Shown here piece after piece: positions 58,748-64,000 of a stretch of DNA of 64,000 nt (position 1 is the first letter of the stretch; every line of letters starts with the position of its first letter). The translations under genes were made by a program, and so were the position numbers. The notes beneath the pieces were generated by a model, which had not been told where the DNA came from, ran no database searches, and saw only the letters and a list, made by a program, of their open reading frames with translations. Source of the DNA: Pseudomonas versuta. GTDB taxonomy: Bacteria; Pseudomonadota; Gammaproteobacteria; Pseudomonadales; Pseudomonadaceae. The stretch is taken from the NCBI RefSeq assembly GCF_001294575.1, contig NZ_CP012676.1:4792001-4856000 (forward strand), read 5' to 3'.

Positions 58748-59713
58748 CTACACCATTGCCGAAAAATTCAGCCGGAACTGCTGCGGTGACACTCCCAGCC
58801 GGCGCATAAATACGCTGCGCATGTGATGGGCATCGCGAAAGCCGCATTCGTAAGCCACCGTCTTGAGCGCCAGAGCGGCGTTTTCCAGCATCGCCCGGGC
58901 GGCGTCCACCCGGGCCCCTTCCACGAATTGCGCGGGGGTGATCCCTGTCTCCCGGGCAAACACCCGCGAGAAATTTCGCGGGCTCATCGCCGCCGCCTGC
59001 GACAGCTCGGCGATGGTCAGATCCGTGCGCAAATTCTCCAGTACAAAGCGTTGTACCGCCGCAACCGGTGAATCGGTGTGGGCGGCGGCGGTCAGAAACG
59101 GGCTGAACTGCGACTGCCCGCCTGAACGCTGGGTAAATACCACCAGTCGCCTGGCTACATTCAGCGCCACTTGCGGGCCGTGATCCTGAGTCAAGACATA
59201 GAGCGACAGGTCGATCCCCGCAGTGACTCCGGCCGAGGTGTACAGATTGTCGTCCTGCACATACAAACGATCGGCCTCAAGCACTGCGCCGGGGCACAGG
59301 CGGGCGAGGGTGGCAACATCACTCCAGTGGGTGGTGACGCGGCGACCGTCCAGCAATCCGGTGCGGGCTAGCATCAGTGCGCCATTGCAGATCGAACCAA
59401 AGCGTCGCGACTGACGGCAGAGCTTGCGCAGCCAGGTGTAAAAGTCGGTGCCGAAATCCTCCCCGGGCAGGGCCGGGCCCCCTGTGCACAGCACCAGGTC
59501 ATAGCTGCTCCGGGCCTCAGTGAAATGCCGGTGAGCCTGAATCGACAGACCGTTCGAGCACCTCAGCAAGCCCGTATCCAGCCCCAGTACTTCAAGCCGG
59601 TATTGCTTGTCGGGAGGCAGAAAAACATTGGCTTCGGCAAACACATCCATTGGCCCGGTCACGTCCAGCGCCTGCACGCCGGGGAAAACGATCAATGCTA
59701 CGTTCAGGGTCAT
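58748..59713 (-). CDS. GlxA-family AraC-type regulator with DJ-1/PfpI domain
   Basis: Regulator of 321 aa. The N-terminal ~190 residues form a class I glutamine amidotransferase-like (DJ-1/PfpI) domain with FPGVQALDVTGPMDVF (~9-24) and SICNGALMLARTG, whose Cys is at the position of the nucleophile elbow. The C-terminal ~100 residues are an AraC helix-turn-helix pair with MSPRNFSRVFARETGITP. Such proteins usually sense amine or amide metabolites. It is divergent from the HD-domain gene across 192 bp and is its probable regulator. Ligand unknown. Confidence 0.9.
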   Translation of the reverse strand: MTLNVALIVFPGVQALDVTGPMDVFAEANVFLPPDKQYRLEVLGLDTGLLRCSNGLSIQAHRHFTEARSSYDLVLCTGGPALPGEDFGTDFYTWLRKLCRQSRRFGSICNGALMLARTGLLDGRRVTTHWSDVATLARLCPGAVLEADRLYVQDDNLYTSAGVTAGIDLSLYVLTQDHGPQVALNVARRLVVFTQRSGGQSQFSPFLTAAAHTDSPVAAVQRFVLENLRTDLTIAELSQAAAMSPRNFSRVFARETGITPAQFVEGARVDAARAMLENAALALKTVAYECGFRDAHHMRSVFMRRLGVSPQQFRLNFSAMV

Positions 59714-59905
59714 CAGAGTTGGCCGTCAGGTGTGTACGAGATGAAATACCGCAGTCCAGGGATGTGGACAAGCCCGCGCAAGGCGATGGCCTGCATTGCG
59801 ACCTGATTGGCACGAATCGCCACTGCGGGTTGATTGTTGCCATTGAGGCAGGCGCCCACACTCAATGCCATGGCGCCATCCCGGCGCTCGCTCGAGGAGT
59901 TCGTC

Positions 59906-60547
59906 ATGAGTCAGACCATCGCAGGCATCGTCATCCCGGACAGCGCCCTGGCCAAAGCCGCCACCGAATACATCCGTGACGTCGAGTCCGATCTGCTCTA
60001 CAACCATTCGCGTCGAGTATTTCTGTTTGGTGCCCTGAGCGGGCAGCGCAAGCAACTGGCCTATGACCCGGAGCTGCTTTACGTGGGGGCAATGTTCCAC
60101 GATCTGGGTCTGGTCGAAGGTCACCGTACAGACGACGAGCGCTTTGAAGTGGACAGCGCCAACAGCGCCAAAGCCTTCATGAAGCCGTTTGGCCTGAGCG
60201 CTGACGATGTGGAACAAGTGTGGTTAGCCATTGCCTTGCACACCACGCCTGGCGTACCGCACCACTTGCGTCCGAACGTGGCGCTGGTGACGGCGGGGGT
60301 TGAAATGGACGTACTGGGCATCGACTACGCGGCGTTCCCGGCCGCGCAACGCGAAGCCGTGGTCCATGCCCACCCCCGTGGCGAGGGCTTCAAGGAATGC
60401 ATTCTCTGCGCCTTCGCCAACGGTTTTAAGCATCGTCCGCTAACCACGTTTGGCACGGTCAACGCCGACGTACTGGTGGACAGCGACCCGGGTTTCAAGC
60501 CGCTGAACTTCGTCGAGATCATCCGCAAGTCGCCCTGGGCATCCTGA
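59906..60547 (+). CDS. HD-domain hydrolase, function unknown
   Basis: HD-superfamily protein of 213 aa from MSQTIAGIVIP (GAGGAG is 7-8 nt upstream). Metal-site residues are visible as His in LLYNHSRRVF, the HD pair in VGAMFHDLGLV, and further His and Asp in LAIALHTTPGVPHH and TAGVEMDVLGID. The arrangement resembles cyanamide hydratase-like HD proteins rather than nucleotide signalling enzymes, but this is inference. Divergence from the GlxA-type regulator suggests inducible use of a nitrogen compound. It converges with dguC. Confidence 0.85.
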   Translation: MSQTIAGIVIPDSALAKAATEYIRDVESDLLYNHSRRVFLFGALSGQRKQLAYDPELLYVGAMFHDLGLVEGHRTDDERFEVDSANSAKAFMKPFGLSADDVEQVWLAIALHTTPGVPHHLRPNVALVTAGVEMDVLGIDYAAFPAAQREAVVHAHPRGEGFKECILCAFANGFKHRPLTTFGTVNADVLVDSDPGFKPLNFVEIIRKSPWAS

Positions 60548-60556
60548 CCCTGGCCT

Positions 60557-61459
60557 CTACTTCACCGGGTCACTCACCGGGGTGGCAATGATCTGCTTCA
60601 ACTCGGCGGTCATGGGGAATTCGAGATTCAAGCCATTGGGCGGGATTGGCTGTTCGAACCAGCGCTGGTAGATGCCGGTGATTTCCCCGGATTGATACAG
60701 GTCGGCCAACGTGCGGTTCACCACGGCGAGCAACTGCGGGTCGTCCTTGCGCACCATGCAGCTGTAAATTTCCCGTGATTGTTCGTCGCCCACCACGATC
60801 CAGTGGTGCGGGTCGCGGGCTTTGGCGCGCTCGCCGTAAAGCAGCGCGTCGTCCATATAGAAAGCAGCGGCCCGACCCGTTTCCAGCATCTTGAACGCTT
60901 CGCCGTGATCCTTGGCGCTGATGACTTGCATGTTCATCTTGTGGTCAGCGTTGTAGCTTTTGATAAAACGCTCATTGGTGGTGCCGGCCGTGGTCACCAC
61001 ATTTTTGTCGCGCAAGTCATCAAAGCCTTTGATGCCACTGTCCTTGGCGGTCAACAACTGGCCTTTGACGTAAATAAACCCGTACGAGAACGCCACCTGT
61101 TTTTGCCGCTCGGCGGTCACCCCCGTGGACCCGCATTCCAGGTCGACGGTGCCGTTTTGCACCAGCGGGATGCGGGTTTGCGAGGTCACCAGGTTGTATT
61201 TGACCTTTAACGGGTTGTCGCCCAATTGCTGTTGAATGCGCTCGACGATCTTGTTCGCCAGCTCCACCGAATAGCCCATCGGCTTGCCGCTGTTGTCGCC
61301 TACGTATGAGAACGGTACCGAGGCGTCGCGATAACCCAGGGTAATGGTCCCCGAATCGGCAATTTTCTTCAGCGTGCCCTGAAATGGCGCTTCGCTGGCG
61401 TGCAGTGAGTGGCTGAGCAAAAGGCCCAGCGTGCAACTGATCAAAGTGAGTTTTTTCAT
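60557..61459 (-). CDS. dguC: Periplasmic amino acid-binding protein, DguC-like
   Basis: ABC-type solute-binding protein of 300 aa. A signal peptide is at 1-22 (ending SLHASEAP). The binding domain follows the glutamate/aspartate receptor pattern: GTITLGYRDASVPFSYV, LECGSTGVTAERQ and VVTTAGTTNERF. No permease or ATPase gene is adjacent. It is third in a dguA-dguB-dguC operon. In P. aeruginosa dguC is part of the D-glutamate locus with an uncertain role. The start MKKLTLISC is certain; the upstream open frame covers the ridA-type gene region. Confidence 0.86.
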   Translation of the reverse strand: MKKLTLISCTLGLLLSHSLHASEAPFQGTLKKIADSGTITLGYRDASVPFSYVGDNSGKPMGYSVELANKIVERIQQQLGDNPLKVKYNLVTSQTRIPLVQNGTVDLECGSTGVTAERQKQVAFSYGFIYVKGQLLTAKDSGIKGFDDLRDKNVVTTAGTTNERFIKSYNADHKMNMQVISAKDHGEAFKMLETGRAAAFYMDDALLYGERAKARDPHHWIVVGDEQSREIYSCMVRKDDPQLLAVVNRTLADLYQSGEITGIYQRWFEQPIPPNGLNLEFPMTAELKQIIATPVSDPVK

Positions 61460-61485
61460 CTTTTTATTCTCCGGTTTCAAACGGG

Positions 61486-61836
61486 TTAGCGACGAACAGC
61501 AATCACACTGATTTCTACCAGCACCTGAGGCCGCGCCAGTTCGGCTTGCAGCGTGGTGCGAGTCGGCGCCTTGCCCGCCGACAGCCAGGCCGACCACACG
61601 GCGTTCATGGCCGCAAAGTCGCGTTCAATGTTTTGCAGGTAAATCGTGGCGTTGAGGATGTGGTCCTTGTCGCTGCCGGTCTCGGCCAGCAATGCGTCGA
61701 TCTTGGCGAGCACTTCTTGAGTCTGGGCACTAATGTCTGTGCTTTGGGTGGGAACCTGCCCCGACAAAAATACCAGCGCCTCAAAGGTCGCCGCGGCGCT
61801 TAAACGGTCATTGCTGTTGAGGCGGTGAATCGTCAT
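61486..61836 (-). CDS. dguB: RidA-family enamine/imine deaminase, DguB-like
   Basis: RidA/YER057c-type protein of 116 aa. Typical motifs are FLSGQVPTQS near residue 23, the DHILNATIYLQNI stretch and the C-terminal VEISVIAV. The canonical substrate-contact Arg seen in RidA around residue 105 is not obvious (the area reads ELARPQVLVEI), so substrate handling may differ. It would remove the 2-imino product of the neighbouring D-amino acid dehydrogenase. It lies 31 bp after dguA. Confidence 0.87.
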   Translation of the reverse strand: MTIHRLNSNDRLSAAATFEALVFLSGQVPTQSTDISAQTQEVLAKIDALLAETGSDKDHILNATIYLQNIERDFAAMNAVWSAWLSAGKAPTRTTLQAELARPQVLVEISVIAVRR

Positions 61837-61867
61837 CGGGGAATTCCTTGTTGGTTGAGTTATACGG

Positions 61868-63100
61868 TCAGGCGCAGAGGCCCTGCATGTCGATGGAGGT
61901 ATTGCGTTGACCTATCAGTTCGCTTAACAGGCGTGCGCTGCCACAGGCCAGTGTGAAGCCCAGCGCGCCATGACCCAGGTTGAGCCAGAGGTTGCGATAC
62001 CCGCTGGCGCCGAGGATCGGCACTCCGCTGGGTGTTGCAGGGCGCATGCCAGCCCACTCGATGGCGTCGTCATAGTTGCCGGCATCAGGGAAGGTGCTGG
62101 CGGCCAGTTGGCGCATTTGCGCCAGGCGCCTGGGGTCCAGGGAGGCGTCGAAACCGACGATGTCGACCATGGCAGCAATCCGTAATTGCTCGCCAATACG
62201 GGCGTAGACGATCTTGCGGTCGTAATCGGTGATGCTCGCGTTCGGCGCTTTTTGCGGGTCGCTCAGGGGCAGGGTCAGGCTGTAGCCCTTGAGCGGGTAG
62301 AGCGGCAAGTTCAACCCCGGCAAGCTCAGGGCCGGGCTGTTGTGCCCTGCTGCGAGCACCAGTTGATCAACAGGCAAATGCTCATCGCCCATTTGTACGG
62401 CACTGACTGCGCCGTTGGCGTGATGGATACGGGTGACGGTTTTCCCCAGCAAAAAGGTGCAGCGCCCGCTCGCTTGCAGATGGGCGAGCAACTGTTGGCA
62501 GAACCCATGGCAATCGCCGACTTCCTCGCCGGGGGTATAGATGCCGCCGATAAACGCCGAGTCCTTCAGGCCTGGCTCAAGGGTTGCGCATTCGCTTGCA
62601 GACAGTGCTTGTTGAAATGAACTGTGGGCAACTTTGGCCCGCGCCTTGTCGAAGCTGCCCGGGTTGCGGAAGGTCACCAGCTTGCCGTTGCACCGCCATT
62701 CAAAACCGCTTAATTGATCTTCTTCGCGCCATTGCTGCAAGGTGGTCTGGCTCAGGAGTGCCAGGCGCAGCAAGTGCGCGCCATTGCGCTGATTCACCGA
62801 GCCCCGGCACGCCGCGATAAATGACGCCATCCAGCGCCATTGAGCCGGGTCCATGCGTGGTCGCAACTTGAGTGGCGAGTCACTGCGCAGCATCCAGCCC
62901 ATCGCCTGCCAGGGCACCCCGGCATCGGCCAGTGGTGCCACATAGCGGTAGGAAAGCTGGCCGCCATTGGCGAAGCTGGTCTGACTGCCGAGCGTTGGCC
63001 GGGCTTCGATCACGCTCACTTCAAAGCCGTCGCGCACCAGCGCATACGCCGTTGCCAGCCCGATAACGCCACCGCCGATGATGCAAACCCGCTGTCCCAT
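61868..63100 (-). CDS. dguA: FAD-dependent D-amino acid dehydrogenase, DguA-like
   Basis: DadA-family flavoprotein of 410 aa. The FAD-binding motif VCIIGGGVIGLATAYAL is at residues 4-20, followed by TSFANGGQLSY (~38-48). The C-terminal part has EWAGMRPATPSGVPILG and LNLGHGALGFTLACGSA, both diagnostic of the DadA group. With the RidA-type and binding-protein genes behind it and a LysR gene opposite, it matches the dguRABC locus of P. aeruginosa, where DguA oxidises D-glutamate. Start ATG 63100; the upstream frame is non-coding leader. Confidence 0.88.
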   Translation of the reverse strand: MGQRVCIIGGGVIGLATAYALVRDGFEVSVIEARPTLGSQTSFANGGQLSYRYVAPLADAGVPWQAMGWMLRSDSPLKLRPRMDPAQWRWMASFIAACRGSVNQRNGAHLLRLALLSQTTLQQWREEDQLSGFEWRCNGKLVTFRNPGSFDKARAKVAHSSFQQALSASECATLEPGLKDSAFIGGIYTPGEEVGDCHGFCQQLLAHLQASGRCTFLLGKTVTRIHHANGAVSAVQMGDEHLPVDQLVLAAGHNSPALSLPGLNLPLYPLKGYSLTLPLSDPQKAPNASITDYDRKIVYARIGEQLRIAAMVDIVGFDASLDPRRLAQMRQLAASTFPDAGNYDDAIEWAGMRPATPSGVPILGASGYRNLWLNLGHGALGFTLACGSARLLSELIGQRNTSIDMQGLCA

Positions 63101-63110
63101 GTCAGTCCTT

Positions 63111-63130
63111 AGCCCAATGTTGTTCGGGCT
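63111..63130. promoter_or_regulatory. Inverted repeat near dguA start
   Basis: AGCCC and GGGCT, perfect complements with a 10-bp spacer, just upstream of dguA. It is possibly a second half of a DguR binding region or a small leader hairpin. Confidence 0.35.
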
Positions 63131-63180
63131 CAGATTAGGGGCAGGTGACAGGCGCTGAACAATGATTAAAGATGCCTTAC

Positions 63181-63199
63181 CCATAAACAAAGGTTATGG
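63181..63199. promoter_or_regulatory. Putative LysR-type box (DguR)
   Basis: CCATAA-N7-TTATGG, a perfect 6-bp dyad containing the ATAA-N7-TTAT form of the T-N11-A LysR motif. It ends 9 bp before the dguR start and lies in the dguA-dguR divergent gap, so it fits control of dguA and autorepression. Confidence 0.6.
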
Positions 63200-63208
63200 A
63201 CTGACGCC

Positions 63209-64000
63209 ATGCGCTTGCGACATATCGAAATTTTTCAGGCTATCCGTCAAACCGGTTCAATCAGTGCGGCCGCGCAATTGCTGCACGTCTCGCAACCTGC
63301 GGTGAGCAAGGTGCTGCAGCATGCAGAATTGCAGCTGGGGTTTCCCTTGTTTCTACGGGTGCGCGGCAAACTCCAGCCTACCCCTGAAGCGCTGCTGCTG
63401 GAGCGCGAAGTGGAGAAGGTCAGTGAGAGCCTGCAAGGCGTACAGCGATTGGCCGAGAGCCTGCGCCGTTCGCCCGGGCACCGGTTGCGGATCGGCAGTA
63501 CGCCGGCGTTGGCCCTGTCGTTATTGCCGCCGGTGATCAGTGAATGGACCCGGCGTTACCCGGACATCAGCTGTGAACTGGCCAGTGCCCATAGCCGGGA
63601 ATTGGTGCAGAACCTGTTGATGCGCGAGCTGGACGTGGCCCTGACATTCAAGCTGCCTGACCATCCAGGGCTCCAGGCCCGGGCGTTGGCCCACGGCGTA
63701 TTGGTCGCGTTGGCGCCGCGGGGCTACTGGCCGGATGAGAGTGAGGGGGTTGCGCTGGCGCTGCATGAACTGGCAGATGCGCCGTTGATCGGCCTGAGCA
63801 ATGCCGACCCGTTGTTCGCGCGTCTGGACAGTTATCTGAAAACCATTGAGCCGCCGCCGCGTATCAGCATTGCGGTGCAAACGTATTCGCTGGCGCGAGC
63901 GATGGTGGAGTCGGGAGCGGGGTTGGCGGTGATTGATCCGTTCACGGCGCTGGGTGCATCACCGGCGAGTACCCTGATTCGTCCGTTGAGTCCTGCGTTG
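63209..64000 (+). CDS. dguR: LysR-family regulator, DguR-like (partial, 3' end outside window)
   Basis: The first 264 residues are present. The winged helix-turn-helix is at about 5-60: IEIFQAIRQTGSISAAAQLL then VSQPAVSKVLQHAE, followed by the linker helix. The C-terminal effector-binding domain begins near residue 90 (HRLRIGSTPALALSLLPPVI). The start ATG at 63209 follows directly on the LysR-type box, with GGACTGA-like weak ribosome binding sequence. The divergent pairing with dguA supports its identity; in P. aeruginosa DguR activates dguABC in response to D-glutamate. Confidence 0.88.
   Translation, partial: MRLRHIEIFQAIRQTGSISAAAQLLHVSQPAVSKVLQHAELQLGFPLFLRVRGKLQPTPEALLLEREVEKVSESLQGVQRLAESLRRSPGHRLRIGSTPALALSLLPPVISEWTRRYPDISCELASAHSRELVQNLLMRELDVALTFKLPDHPGLQARALAHGVLVALAPRGYWPDESEGVALALHELADAPLIGLSNADPLFARLDSYLKTIEPPPRISIAVQTYSLARAMVESGAGLAVIDPFTALGASPASTLIRPLSPAL

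Overview
The window is ordinary chromosomal DNA of a fluorescent-type Pseudomonas, most like the P. fluorescens / P. fragi side of the genus. The evidence is the GC-rich codon use, the genus-typical proteins, the many Pseudomonas REP-type palindromes, and a gene order that, as I remember it, follows the P. aeruginosa segment from mutM to ahcY with local rearrangements. No prophage, insertion sequence, CRISPR array, rRNA or tRNA gene was seen.
Layout. 1-3.6 kb: rlmI (partial), an HDOD gene, mutM, a 2[4Fe-4S] ferredoxin and coaD. 3.6-8.2 kb: a laoABC/laoR-type cluster for oxidising alcohols to aldehydes and acids, with a clean TetR-type operator. 8.2-11.1 kb: sseA, an AraC regulator and a YheT hydrolase. 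11.2-14.6 kb: rsmD with a pair of M16 proteins, one with and one without the zinc motif. 15-19.1 kb: ftsY-ftsE-ftsX-rpoH. 19.2-22.2 kb: mtgA, DUF423, thiS-thiG, trmB. 22.3-29.3 kb: a long leftward housekeeping operon (yggS-proC-yggT-yggU-metX-metW-DUF4426-rdgB-hemW-DUF3392). 29.4-31.8 kb: pilT, an NlpC/P60 peptidase and a TM2 protein. 31.8-37.8 kb: pyrC'-pyrB-pyrR, ruvX-algH, tonB, gshB. 38.1-47.6 kb: the Pil-Chp chemosensory operon pilG-H-I-J-chpA-chpC. 47.7-52.5 kb: hemolysin III, an FNT channel, a thioesterase, the SAH riboswitch with ahcY, and metF. 52.8-58.7 kb: rhlE helicase, yceI and cytochrome b561, bioA, rsmE. 58.7-64 kb: a GlxA-type regulator divergent from an HD-domain protein, then a dguCBA/dguR-type D-glutamate cluster.
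The main anomaly is chpA. This large CheA-type kinase gene is split into two frames by one extra T in a T7 run at 44597-44603. pilK, chpB and pilU are absent from the places they occupy in P. aeruginosa, and pilT ends early, so the twitching and surface-sensing machinery appears reduced. No wholly new system was found. The most useful leads are the chpA frameshift, the 17-bp perfect inverted repeat just before tonB, the laoR and dguR operators, the SAH riboswitch with an extra hairpin beside the ribosome binding site, the M16 active/inactive pair, and the uncharacterised GlxA/HD gene pair.
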